Positions 1-9,281 of a stretch of DNA of 64,000 nt are shown piece by piece. This DNA comes from Hymenobacter caeli (lineage in GTDB: Bacteria; Bacteroidota; Bacteroidia; Cytophagales; Hymenobacteraceae), in contig NZ_JABSNP010000009.1 in assembly GCF_013294115.1 (NCBI RefSeq), forward strand, positions 1 to 64,000, written 5' to 3'. A model generated the notes under the pieces. The model saw nothing but the letters and a program-made list of their open reading frames with translations, was not told the DNA's origin and made no database searches. A program made the position numbers and the translations under genes. Numbering within the stretch: the stretch's first letter is position 1; the number at the start of each line of letters is the position of its first letter.

Positions 1-151
1 CTGGATTAAAATCTGTCTTAGCAACTTAATGCTCAGACGACTTGCTAAACGGGCAATATCCAAACCTGACGATTGATTTATCCTATACCCTCTTAAAGAG
101 GCCAGCGACAAAACCGTCAGCGGCTTTAACCAGCTCAGCACCACCCAGAAA

Positions 152-658
152 GTGGTGGGCGGGGCCCTGCTCACCCTGGCCCTGACCTACCTGGTAGCGC
201 CCAAGAAAAAAGGCAAAGCCAAGCGCAAAGCCGCCGCTCTCGACGAGCTGCTGTTGTTCGTCAACGACCGCATCGAGGGCTACAAGCGCGCCGTGGCCGA
301 AACCAAAGACGGCGATTTACGCAGCTACTACGAGCTGCTCGTGGCCCAGAGCCAGCACTTTGCCGGCACCCTAAACGATTACCTCCACAAGCTGGGCGGC
401 GAGCGCGAGACCGGCACCACGCTCAAGGGCAAGCTGTACCGCAAGCTGATGGACGCCCAAGCCGCCGTAACCGGCCCCGACGAGAAATCCATCCTGGCCG
501 CCAACGTGTTTGGCGAGCGCTGGGCCATCCGGGCGTACAAAAAGACGTTGCGCCACAAAGCCCTTAAGGGCGAGATGCGCGCCGCTGTAAAGAAGCAGTT
601 CAGCCAGTCGAAGAAAACTTACAAGCACCTCAAGCAGCTGACGGCGCAGCAGAAGTAG
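152..658 (+). CDS. PA2169-type four-helix-bundle protein, 5'-truncated copy
   Basis: The product differs from the full-length protein at 2914-3624 at only 8 of 168 residues, so this is a recent duplicate. It retains one hydrophobic segment (VVGGALLTLALTYLVA) and the helical-bundle domain resembling DUF2383/PA2169, with LLLFVNDRIEGYKRA and a C-terminal GERWAIRAYKK helix. Similarity to the other copy continues upstream of the GTG start to about position 92 (KEASDKT...), where it stops; an in-frame stop lies at 74-76. The first 60 or so codons, including the proline-rich N-terminus, are therefore missing and replaced by unrelated AT-rich sequence. GTG 152 is the only plausible start and may not be used. 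The family's function is not established; a stress or envelope role is only a guess. This could be a pseudogene. Confidence 0.55.
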   Translation: MVGGALLTLALTYLVAPKKKGKAKRKAAALDELLLFVNDRIEGYKRAVAETKDGDLRSYYELLVAQSQHFAGTLNDYLHKLGGERETGTTLKGKLYRKLMDAQAAVTGPDEKSILAANVFGERWAIRAYKKTLRHKALKGEMRAAVKKQFSQSKKTYKHLKQLTAQQK

Positions 659-684
659 GCGGCAGTAGGCGGCGCAGCCCGAAA

Positions 685-732
685 GAACCCCCCGGGGCGG
701 CCCTTGCAAGGGCCGCCCCGGGGGGTTCTTTT
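685..732 (+). terminator. Intrinsic terminator
   Basis: A 19-bp stem (GAACCCCCCGGGGCGGCCC and its complement) with a short loop is followed by a T run. It begins 26 bp after the stop of the truncated four-helix-bundle gene. The second copy of that gene ends in a similar but not identical hairpin. Confidence 0.85.
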
Positions 733-788
733 AGCGCGAAGACCCGGGGCTGGGACCCGCGTCCGGCTTTCGGTGCGTAGTAACTCTA

Positions 789-830
789 GTGGCGGGCGGG
801 CCACTACGCCCGCTGCAAACGGCCCGCCAC
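789..830. other. Hairpin 3' of the beta-galactosidase gene
   Basis: A 9-bp inverted repeat (GTGGCGGGC / GCCCGCCAC) directly after the minus-strand stop at 832. There is no T tract, so a terminator role is uncertain. Confidence 0.35.
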
Positions 831-831
831 G

Positions 832-2706
832 CTAATTGGTGCCGCCCGGTTTAGGGGAGGGGCCCGCGTCCAGGATCGGATGGTCGAGGCCAGCGAGGGT
901 GGCCTGGGTGGGCTTGATTAGCTCCAGCACCACCACTTCGTTGGCCCCTTGGTGGAGCCACTCGGCGGGCACGTACAGGGTGCGCTGGGGGCCCACTTCC
1001 CAGTAACGGCCCAGGTGGTGGCCGTTCAGCCACACGCAGCCCTTGCCCCAGGGGCGCATGTCGAGGTAGGTGTCGCCCACCTGCGCCAGGCGGAAGGTGC
1101 CGCGCCGCAGCACCGGGGCCCCGGTGGCCGTGGCGGCGTAGGCGGGGGCCCTGGCGGCGGCCGGCGCGGCCCCGAACGGCAGGCGGAACTGCTGCCAGTT
1201 CAGCACCTCGCGGCCCTGGAACAGCACCTGCGCGGTGATGCCCTTGCGGTTGTCGTTCAGGTAGGTGCCGTAGTTGATGCGGCCCAGGTTTTCCACCAAA
1301 ATGTCGAGCACGACGGGCCCCGCCGGCAGGCTGATTTGGGCGCTGTCCTGGCGCAGGCGGCGGTCGAGGGTGGCCACCCGCCGGCCGTTCACGAACACCA
1401 GGCCGTAGTCGCGCAGCTCCTTGATTTTCAGGAGGCCCGCCCGGCCGCCCGGCACCGTGGCGCGGTACAGCACGAAGCCGTAGGCCTGGTGCAGGGCCTC
1501 GAAGGTGAGGGGGCGGGCGCTGGCCACCGGCGCGGGCAGCCCGGCCAGCGCGCTGGCGGCGGGCCCCAGGGCAATGGGCGGCAGCGCAATGGCGGGCCGG
1601 GCGGCCGGCACGGCGGGCAGGGGGGGCTGGTCGGCGGGCCGGTACTTCTCAATCACGCCGCGGAAGGCCCGGAACTTGGGCGTGGCGTTGCCGGCCTCGT
1701 CGAGGGGCGCGTCGTAGTCGTAGCTGCTGGTTTGGGGCTCGTAGCCGGTGCCGGGGCCCTTGTAGTTGGCCCCGTTCAGGTAGCCGCGGGTGGTGCCGCC
1801 GTGGAACATGTACATGTTGATGGACAAGCCGGCCCGCAGCACCGAGTCGAGGGGCGCGACGAACTGGGCCGCCGGCACGGTGTGGTGCGGGGCCCCCCAC
1901 CAGTCGAACCACGCCGGGTACCACTCGGCGATGTAGAAGGGCCCCTGGCCGCCGTGGTTGGCCCGCACCAGCTGCCGCACCTCGCGGGGCCGGTCAAGGC
2001 CGTTCACGGCGGGCAGCAGGCCGGGCAGGTGGCCCTTGGCCACGTCGTTGGCCGGGTCGCAGGTGTAGAGCAGGCCGTCGAAGCCGGCTTGCTCGAACAG
2101 CTGCTTGTTCAGGGCCAGGTAGGCCTGGTCGTGGCCGTACGAGCCGTACTCGTTCTCGACCTGCACCATGAGCACGGGGCCCCCGTGGCCCACTTGCAGC
2201 GGGGCCAGCTGCCGGGCCACGGCGGTGAGGTAGCGCCGGTAGGCGGCCACGTACTGGGGCTCCAGGCTGCGCACCTGCAGGCCGGGCGTGTTTTGCAGCC
2301 AGTAGGGGTAGCCGCCGAATTCCCACTCGGCGCACACGTAGGGGCTGGGCCGCAGGATGACCCAGAGGCCTTCTTCCTGGGCAGTTTTCACGAAGGCGGC
2401 CACGTCGTTGTTGCCCGTGAAGTCGAAGCGGCCCGGCTCGGGCTCGTGCAGGTTCCAGAACACGTAGGTGCCGATGGTGTTCAGCCCCATGGCCTTGGCC
2501 ATGCGCAGGCGGGCCCGCCAGGCTTCGCGCGGGATGCGCGGGTAGTGCATTTCGCCCGAAATCATCTGGAACGGCTTGCCGTCGAGCAGGAAGTTATCGG
2601 GGCCCAGGGCGAAGGTGTGGCGGGCCGTTTGGGGGGCCTGGGCCCGCGCCTCGGGCAGGGCCAGGGCCGCCAGGGCGGCCAGCAGCAGGTAGCAAAAGCA
2701 GCGCAT
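832..2706 (-). CDS. Glycoside hydrolase family 35 beta-galactosidase, secreted
   Basis: Hydrolyses terminal beta-galactosyl residues; the export signal suggests a periplasmic or extracellular site. The protein (624 aa from the chosen start) begins with a signal peptide (MRCFCYLLLAALAALALPEARA). The GH35 TIM-barrel core follows (FQMISGEMHYPRIPREAW, about 47-64). The acid/base glutamate is E186 in QVENEYGSY and the nucleophile is E261 in YIAEWYPAW, matching the spacing of human GLB1. C-terminal beta domains follow, with LDMRPWGKGCVWLNGHHLGRYW near the end, as in other GH35 enzymes. ATG 2706 is preferred because it gives a clean signal peptide; ATG 2718 (MTRSM) is also possible, and the frame stays open to 2769. 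A minus-strand sequence resembling a -7 box (TATCTTCG) lies at 2825-2832. The gene sits between the two copies of the four-helix-bundle gene. Confidence 0.93.
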   Translation of the reverse strand: MRCFCYLLLAALAALALPEARAQAPQTARHTFALGPDNFLLDGKPFQMISGEMHYPRIPREAWRARLRMAKAMGLNTIGTYVFWNLHEPEPGRFDFTGNNDVAAFVKTAQEEGLWVILRPSPYVCAEWEFGGYPYWLQNTPGLQVRSLEPQYVAAYRRYLTAVARQLAPLQVGHGGPVLMVQVENEYGSYGHDQAYLALNKQLFEQAGFDGLLYTCDPANDVAKGHLPGLLPAVNGLDRPREVRQLVRANHGGQGPFYIAEWYPAWFDWWGAPHHTVPAAQFVAPLDSVLRAGLSINMYMFHGGTTRGYLNGANYKGPGTGYEPQTSSYDYDAPLDEAGNATPKFRAFRGVIEKYRPADQPPLPAVPAARPAIALPPIALGPAASALAGLPAPVASARPLTFEALHQAYGFVLYRATVPGGRAGLLKIKELRDYGLVFVNGRRVATLDRRLRQDSAQISLPAGPVVLDILVENLGRINYGTYLNDNRKGITAQVLFQGREVLNWQQFRLPFGAAPAAARAPAYAATATGAPVLRRGTFRLAQVGDTYLDMRPWGKGCVWLNGHHLGRYWEVGPQRTLYVPAEWLHQGANEVVVLELIKPTQATLAGLDHPILDAGPSPKPGGTN

Positions 2707-2913
2707 GGAACGGGTCATTTGCAGGAGTCGAAAAAACAAGAAAGCTCCGCCGCGTGCGGCTGGCCGCAAATGCGCCCGGCCGCAAAGATGAATGCGCGGG
2801 CCCGCACATGCGCGGGCCGCCCGCCGAAGATAAGGGCCGCGCTAAGCTCCACTTAACGACTCGGTCCCGGGCCCGTATAACCGAGGGTTCTTAAATAAAC
2901 TTCTTTTAGTAAC

Positions 2914-3624
2914 ATGAAACAGCCCATCAACCCCACGCCCGCCGACCAGCCCACCAACCCCACGCCCGCCGACCAGCCCACCGGCCTGCTCGACCAAGCC
3001 CGGCACGCCCTCACCGACGGCACAATGGCCGATTTAATTGAAAAAGTACCGGCTTCGCTCAAAGAAGCCAGCGACAAGACCGTCAGCGGCTTTAAACAGC
3101 TCAGCACCACCCAGAAAGTGGTGGGCGGCGCACTGCTCACCCTGGCCCTGACTTACCTGGTAGCGCCCAAAAAGAAAGGCAAAGCCAAACGCAAAGCCGC
3201 CGCCCTCGACCAGCTGCTGCTCTTCGTGAATGACCGCATCGAGGGCTACAAGCGCGCCGTGGCCGAAACCAAAGACGGCGATTTGCGCAGCTACTACGAG
3301 CTGCTCGTGGCCCAGAGCCAGCACTTTGCCGGCACCCTGAACGACTACCTCACCAAGCTGGGCGGCGAGCGCGAAACCGGCACCACGCTCAAAGGCAAGC
3401 TGTACCGCAAGCTGATGGACGCCCAAGCCGCCGTAACCGGCCGCGACGAAAAGGCCATCCTGGCCGCCAACGTCTTCGGTGAGCGCTGGGCCATCCGGGC
3501 GTACAAAAAGGCGTTGAGCCGCAAAGCCCTCAAGGGCGAGATGCGCAACGCCGTAAAGAAGCAGTTCAGCCAGTCGAAAAAGACATACAAGCACCTCAAG
3601 CAACTGACGGCGCAACAGAAGTAG
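2914..3624 (+). CDS. PA2169-type four-helix-bundle protein, full-length copy
   Basis: A 236-aa protein. The N-terminus holds two tandem copies of NPTPADQPT, then an amphipathic stretch, a hydrophobic segment (about 70-85) and a lysine-rich KKKGKAKRK linker. A helical-bundle domain of about 140 residues resembles DUF2383/PA2169 (GDLRSYYELLVAQSQHFA, LNDYLTKLGG, GERWAIRAYKKAL). ATG 2914 is preceded by an AT-rich stretch. The gene is monocistronic with its own terminator and diverges from the beta-galactosidase gene. A near-identical, N-terminally truncated copy lies at 152-658. Function unknown; the fold is of the ferritin-like, stress-associated kind. Confidence 0.85.
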   Translation: MKQPINPTPADQPTNPTPADQPTGLLDQARHALTDGTMADLIEKVPASLKEASDKTVSGFKQLSTTQKVVGGALLTLALTYLVAPKKKGKAKRKAAALDQLLLFVNDRIEGYKRAVAETKDGDLRSYYELLVAQSQHFAGTLNDYLTKLGGERETGTTLKGKLYRKLMDAQAAVTGRDEKAILAANVFGERWAIRAYKKALSRKALKGEMRNAVKKQFSQSKKTYKHLKQLTAQQK

Positions 3625-3641
3625 GCGGCCCTGCCTAAAAA

Positions 3642-3685
3642 AAGCCCCCGGCGCGGCCCTTGCAAGGGCCGCGCCGGGGGCTTTT
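3642..3685 (+). terminator. Intrinsic terminator
   Basis: An 18-bp stem (AAGCCCCCGGCGCGGCCC with its complement) and a short T run, starting 18 bp after the stop of the full-length four-helix-bundle gene. Confidence 0.85.
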
Positions 3686-3704
3686 CGCTGTTAAGTTGTC
3701 AGGT

Positions 3705-3775
3705 GTCAGTTGTTAGTTATCAGTCGTTAGCAACGTATTCAGTTATTGACTGACAACGAGCAACTAACAACTGAC
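3705..3775. repeat. AT-rich inverted repeat
   Basis: GTCAGTTGTTAGTT at 3705 is mirrored by AACTAACAACTGAC ending at 3775, with further related GTTAG/CAAC units between. It lies between a terminator and the 3' end of the convergent permease gene. Function unknown. Confidence 0.5.
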
Positions 3776-3794
3776 AACTAATGCCTGAAAACGC

Positions 3795-6357
3795 CTACCC
3801 CTCGGCCCGCAGCACCTCCAGCGGCGGGCGGGTCAGCACGTCGCGGCTGTTGAAGAGGCCGATGGCGGCGGTGAGGGCTGCCACGCCCGCCGCGATGGCC
3901 AGCAGCGGCAGCGGGTTGGGCGCGTAGGGCGTCTCGAACACCCAGAGGGCCAGGGCCCAGGCCGCCAGCGCGGCCAGCACGATGCCGGCCAGGGCGGCCA
4001 GCAGGCCCAGCAGGGCGTACTCGACCAGCGTGATGCGCAGGATTTGGCGGCGGCTGGCCCCCAGCGTGCGCAGCAGCACGCTTTCGCGGGTGCGCTGGTA
4101 GCGGCTCACTACCACCGAGCTGGCCAGCACCAGCAGGCCGGTGGCAATGCTGAAGCCCGCCATGAAGCGAATCACAAAGGAAATCTTGCTCAAAATATCG
4201 TCCACGGTTTGCAAAATCAGCCCCAAATCGAGGGCCGATACGTTGGGGAACTGCCGCACCAGGGCCTGCTGCACCGCGCCCAGCGCCGCCGTGTTGGGCG
4301 TGCGCGTGAGGATGACGTGGAACTGCGGGGCCCCTTCCAGCACGCCCTTCGGAAAGAGCACCAGGAAGTTGGTTTGCACCCGGCTCCAGTCCACCTCGCG
4401 GGTGCCGCCCACGACGGTGACCAGCGGGGCCCCCTGCACGTTGAAGGTGAGCGTGTCGCCCAATTTCAGCTTGGCCCGCTCGAAATACGAGTCGTCCACC
4501 GACACGTAGGGCAGGCCGCCGGGGCCCAGGCGGGGCAGGGTGCCGGTTTTTAGCTTCTCGCTGGGGCTCAGCGTGTCGCGGTAGGTCACGCGGTACTCGC
4601 GCGACAGAATCCAGTTTGGGATGCCCTTGCCGCCGGCGGTGTCTTTCTTCAGCTGCGTCACGGTGCGGCGGTTAATGGCCGAGAGGCGCATCGTCACGAT
4701 GGGCACGCGCTGCATGATGGGCAGGCCGCGCTGGGCGAGCAGGGCCTCCACGCCGGCGCGTTGCGCGGGCTGGATGTCGTAGAGCACCAGGTTGGGCTGC
4801 TTGCCCGTGCTGGCGGTAACCAGGCGGCCCAGCAGCAGGCCCTGGGTGAGGTAGAGCGTGGCCAGCAGAAACGTGCCCAGCCCGATGGAAGTGATGAGCA
4901 CCAGCGTCTGGTTCTGGGGCCGGTAGAGGTTGGCCAGGCCCTGCCGCCACACGTAGCCCCAGCCGCCGGGGAAGTAGCGGCGCACGGCCCACGTCAGCAG
5001 CCAGCCCAGGCCGGCCAGGGCCCCCAGCGCCGCCGCCAGCCCCGCGCCGAAGCCCAGGGCCAGCTTCCACTCGCGGGTTTGCAGGTAGGCGAAGCCGAAA
5101 ATGCCGGCCGCCAGCACCGCCACCACCAGCCCCCGCAGCGGGTCGGGCGCGGCCGTGTCGGCCTCGAAGGCGGCCCGCAGCACCCGCAGCGGGGCCACCC
5201 GCCGGATGCTGAGCAGTGGCAGCAGCGCAAACAGCACCGCCAGCCCCAGCCCCGCGCCCACGCCCGTGGCAATGGCCGGCCACGACACGCCCACGCGCAC
5301 CGCCACCGGCAAAAAATCACCCAAAACCTTAGGCAAAATAGCTTGCACGCCCGCGCCCAGCGCGGCCCCAATCAGGGCCCCCAGCAGCCCCAGCCCAGCC
5401 GTCTGAATCAAATAAATGAGCAGCGCCTGCCGGCCGCTGGCCCCCAGGCAGCGCAGCACGGCCACGGCGGCCAGCTTTTCGCGCACGTAGAGACTGACCG
5501 TGCTGGCCACGCCCACGCAGCCCAGCAGCAGCGCCACGAAGGCCACCAGGCTCAGGTAGCGCGTCAGGTCGTGGAAGGCGCGGCCGGTGCGCTGCTGCCG
5601 GTTGGCCACGGTGTCGGAGTCGATGTTGGCCTGGTCGAACCGGGTCTCGAGGGGCTTGATGAGGGCCGCCACGTCCACGGTGGGCGCGAACTTGAAATAT
5701 TGCTTGTACTGCACCCGGCTGCCGCGCTGCACCAAGCCTGTGGCCGCCACCAGGGCCCCTGGCACGAACACCGTGGGGGCCACCGCGCTGCCCAGGCCCG
5801 ACTGCCCCGGCGTGTGCAGCACCTTCCCGATGATGAGCAGGCTGAGCCTACCCACCCGCACCGAGTCGCCCACCCGGGCCCCGAATTGGCTCAGCAGCAC
5901 GTCGTCCACCAGGGCCCCGCGGCCGGCGCGGTAGCCGGCCACGGCCGCCCGCGGCTGCACGTCCCACTCGCCATAATATGGAAAGCCGCCGCTGATGCCG
6001 CGCACCTGCGCCAGCCGCACCCCCTGCACCCGCGGAAACTGCACCAGCGAGCCAAACGCCCGCTCCTGCGCCTGCACCGGGCTCAGCCGCCGCAGCGTGG
6101 GCACCAGGGCCGAGTCGAACGGCTGGCTGCTGGAGAGCACCAAATCGGCCCCCACCAGCTCGCGGGCCTGCTCGTTGATGCTGCGGGCCAGGTTGTCGCC
6201 GAACGAGTTGATGCCCACCAGCGCCGCGATGCCCAGCGCCACGCCCGCCACGAACAGAAACAGCCGGCCGCGCCCGCGGCGGCTGTCGCGCCACGCCATG
6301 CGCAGCAGCCAGCCCAGGCCCGCGGCGGGCCGGGGGGGCGAATCAGAGACCAGGGTA

Positions 6358-6365
<8 letters not shown>
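3795..6365 (-). CDS. FtsX-family ABC transporter permease (YbbP-like)
   Basis: An 856-aa inner-membrane permease. The N-terminus LLRMAWRDSRRGRGRLFLFVAG leads into the first membrane helix and a large MacB-type periplasmic domain (about 50-240). A first FtsX domain lies near 265-410 (LLGCVGVASTVSLYVREK, AVLRCLGASGRQ). A further helix pair, a second periplasmic domain and a second FtsX domain follow (about 715-850; VSRYQRTRESVLLRTLGAS). This two-FtsX layout is typical of YbbP-type permeases that work with a YbbA/LolD-type ATPase. The ATPase gene lies directly upstream and overlaps this gene by 8 bp, so translation is probably coupled. Related systems export lipoproteins, lipids or small molecules; the substrate cannot be read from the sequence. 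Confidence 0.92.
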
Positions 6366-7062
<697 letters not shown>

Positions 7063-7142
7063 TGAAAATATACTAGCGAGAGGAGAGGGCCGGGGCCCGA
7101 ACAGGAAAGACGCAGAAATCAACCAAATACTTGATACCAAAA

Positions 7143-7262
7143 CGTCATGCTGAGCGCAGCGCAGCGGAGTCGAAGCATCTCTACTGCTCTACTATTACAA
7201 TCGATTAGTTTACTGCCGCAGTAGAGATGCTTCAACTCCGCTGCGCTGCGCTCAGCATGACG
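7143..7262. repeat. Long inverted repeat (REP-like)
   Basis: Two 44-bp arms (7143-7186 and 7219-7262) differ at one base and are separated by 32 bp. The outer end reads CGTCATGCTGAGCGCAGCGC. It occupies most of the 319-bp gap between two divergent genes. The form suggests a dispersed palindromic element; mobility and copy number cannot be judged here. Apart from it and the probable promoters nothing is seen in 7063-7381. Confidence 0.8.
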
Positions 7263-7381
7263 GCCTATAATTTTCATAGCCCGCGTCCGACTGCCCCCAT
7301 AACGCCCCAACCCCCTTCATCGTTTGAGGAGCGGGCCAAACTTTCGCCCGCCGCCCCGGCTTCTGCCCCAAACCCTGCTCC

Positions 7382-8068
7382 ATGAAACTGCCGCTGCCGC
7401 TGGTTGCCGCGCTGCTCGCCCTCGGGCTGGGCGCGTGCAACTCCAATCCCAACGCCCCCGAAAAAACGCCGGCTGCCGCGTCCGGGGCCCCCGTGGCGCT
7501 GCCCGTGCCCGACACTAAGAAGCGCGTCCTCTTCTTCGGTAATAGCATCACCGCCGGCCTGGGCGTGGAGCCCGAAGAGGCCTTCCCGGCCCTGATTGGC
7601 CAGAAAATCGACTCCGCGAAGCTGAATTACGAAGCCATCAACGCCGGCCTGAGCGGCGAAACCACCGCCGGGGGCCGCAGCCGCGTGGGCTGGGTGCTGC
7701 GCCAGCCGGTGGCCGTGTTCGTGCTCGAGCTGGGCGGCAACGACGGCCTGCGCGGCCTGCCCCTCACCGACACCCGCCAGAACCTGCAGGGCATCATCGA
7801 CACGGTGCGCCGCCGCAGCCCCGGGGCCCAAATCGTGCTGGCCGGCATGCAGATTCCGCCCAACCTGGGCCAGGCCTACGCCGCCGATTTCAAAAAGCTT
7901 TACCAGGAAATTTCCGACAAAAACCACGTCACGCTCATTCCCTTCCTGCTGGTGGGCGTGGGCGGCGACCCCAAGCTGAACCAGAAAGACGGCATCCACC
8001 CCACGCCGGCCGGCCACCGCATCGTGGCCCGCACCGTGTGGGGCGTGCTCCAGCCGCTGCTGCATTAG
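7382..8068 (+). CDS. SGNH/GDSL arylesterase, lipoprotein (TesA-like)
   Basis: A 228-aa esterase/thioesterase/lysophospholipase-type hydrolase. The N-terminal lipobox is LGLGAC with the cysteine at 19, so it is probably lipidated and membrane-anchored. Block I carries the catalytic serine in FFGNSITAGLG (GNSI replaces GDSL). Block III is LGGNDGLRG. The catalytic Asp/His pair is in DGIHPTPAGH near the C-terminus. Length and order match the TesA/arylesterase family. It stands alone, divergent from the ABC operon across the inverted repeat. The physiological substrate is unknown. Confidence 0.92.
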   Translation: MKLPLPLVAALLALGLGACNSNPNAPEKTPAAASGAPVALPVPDTKKRVLFFGNSITAGLGVEPEEAFPALIGQKIDSAKLNYEAINAGLSGETTAGGRSRVGWVLRQPVAVFVLELGGNDGLRGLPLTDTRQNLQGIIDTVRRRSPGAQIVLAGMQIPPNLGQAYAADFKKLYQEISDKNHVTLIPFLLVGVGGDPKLNQKDGIHPTPAGHRIVARTVWGVLQPLLH

Positions 8069-8126
8069 TAGGTGGTGCTTGGTGCTTAGGTTTGAATGCA
8101 AAACATCCTGAATACGAAGCACCAGT

Positions 8127-8220
8127 CGCTAAGCACTACCCATGACCATCCCCACAAGTGGCAAGCGTCGGGCGGCATTGATTTCATGCGACGCTAAGCA
8201 CTACCCATGACCATCCCCAC
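8127..8220 (+). repeat. 29-bp direct repeat duplicating the start of the GNAT gene
   Basis: Positions 8127-8155 and 8192-8220 are identical, a 65-bp period. The repeat includes the ATG and first codons (MTIP) of the acetyltransferase. The upstream ATG at 8142 opens a 22-codon frame whose TGA (8208-8210) overlaps the real ATG at 8207. Confidence 0.8.
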
Positions 8221-8731
8221 CCTCGAAACTGAGCGGCTGCGGCTGCGCGGCCACTACCCCGCCGACCTGGTGCCCTTCCTGGCCATGTGGCAGGAGCCGG
8301 CTTTCTACCGGTACCTGGCCGGCCAGCCGCTGCCCGAAGAAGACGTGTGGACCAAGATGCTGCGCCACGCCGGGGTGTGGGCCCTGTGCGGCTACGGCTA
8401 CTGGGCGGTGGAAGAAAAAGCCACCGGCCAATTCATCGGCAACGTGGGCTTTGGGGAGTGGCAGCGTGCCCTCGAGCCCTCCATCAAAGGCTACCCGGAA
8501 ATCGGCTGGGTGCTGGCCCCGCGGGCCCACGGCCGGGGCTACGCCGCCGAGGCCGCCCGAGCCGTCCTGGCCTGGGGCGACGCCCACTTCGCCCAGAAGC
8601 GCACGGTGTGCCTCATCGACGAAGACAACGCGCCGTCGCTGCGCCTGGCGGCCAAGTGCGGCTACCGCGAATTCAGCCGCACCGCGTACAAAGCGCACCC
8701 CATCGTGCTGCTGGAGCGGTTTGCTGCCTAG
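8207..8731 (+). CDS. GNAT-family N-acetyltransferase (RimJ/RimL type)
   Basis: A 174-aa acetyl-CoA-dependent acetyltransferase. It opens with TLETERLRLRG, typical of the RimJ/RimL subgroup. The acetyl-CoA-binding region is GWVLAPRAHGRGYAAEAARA (about 104-123), and LIDEDNAPSLRLAAKCGY precedes the end. ATG 8207 is taken because it starts the family's usual N-terminus. A leader reading frame overlaps this start codon, so expression may be coupled. The acceptor (ribosomal protein, other protein or small molecule) is not determinable. Confidence 0.88.
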   Translation: MTIPTLETERLRLRGHYPADLVPFLAMWQEPAFYRYLAGQPLPEEDVWTKMLRHAGVWALCGYGYWAVEEKATGQFIGNVGFGEWQRALEPSIKGYPEIGWVLAPRAHGRGYAAEAARAVLAWGDAHFAQKRTVCLIDEDNAPSLRLAAKCGYREFSRTAYKAHPIVLLERFAA

Positions 8732-8793
8732 TGCTGCCGGAGCGGTTCGGTACCAAATAGCTTATTGATAGCCTGGTTCCAGTGGGCGGTCTT

Positions 8794-8877
8794 GCCGGGC
8801 GCCGCCGAGGCATCGCGCGTGCCGCAGTAACTCAATCAGCGCAACGACGCACACGCAATGCCTCGGCGGCGCCCGGC
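8794..8877. repeat. 20-bp inverted repeat in intergenic region
   Basis: GCCGGGCGCCGCCGAGGCAT at 8794-8813 is perfectly mirrored at 8858-8877. It lies between the 3' ends of the GNAT gene and the small minus-strand gene at 8956-9183. It might stop transcription from both sides, but no T tract follows. Confidence 0.7.
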
Positions 8878-8955
8878 AGGACTGTTCCTGTACTTAACGT
8901 TAAATCAGGGAACCAGGGAACAAGGAACCGCCTGCCCTGCGGGCCCGGCCTCCAG

Positions 8956-9183
8956 CTAAATCACCCGCAGGCCGTCCGGGTCCACTTCGTCGCGCAGCAG
9001 CTCGAGGTGGCGGTAGGCGAGGGGCCGGCCGTCGTCGGTGCTGAGGCCGGGCAGGGCGGTGCGGGCCGCGTCGAGGGTGAGCTGGGTGAGCTTGCGGGCC
9101 CCCAGGTAAATGGCCACCGGCCGGCCCCGGCGCGGGTCGTGGGCCGCCAGGGCGTGGTCGATTTCGGCCAGAACGGTGCTCAT
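8956..9183 (-). CDS. Small hypothetical protein (75 aa)
   Basis: Starts MSTVLAEIDHALAAHDPRRG and continues with a compact alpha/beta-looking sequence (VAIYLGARKLTQLTLDAAR). No family recognised. ATG 9183 is chosen over a longer frame starting at 9291, because the extra residues would run into the murI promoter and start. Divergent from murI; codon use looks like that of neighbouring genes. Function unknown. Confidence 0.6.
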   Translation of the reverse strand: MSTVLAEIDHALAAHDPRRGRPVAIYLGARKLTQLTLDAARTALPGLSTDDGRPLAYRHLELLRDEVDPDGLRVI

Positions 9184-9269
9184 GGCGGCGGGTTGGGCTA
9201 CGGGTTGAAGGCAGAAATATAGGCCCTGAACGGGCGAAAACCCGGGCCGCCGCGCCGGGGCCGCCCGGC

Positions 9270-9277
9270 TACCTTTG
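9270..9277 (+). promoter_or_regulatory. Putative -7 promoter box of murI
   Basis: TACCTTTG matches the Bacteroidota -7 consensus TAnnTTTG and ends 4 bp before the murI ATG, implying a very short or leaderless transcript. Confidence 0.55.
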
Positions 9278-9281
9278 CCCC

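Noticed and set aside
949..2856. A 635-codon plus-strand frame opposite the beta-galactosidase
   Set aside because: Low-complexity Gly/Val/His-rich product with no fold signature, while the opposite strand carries complete GH35 motifs.
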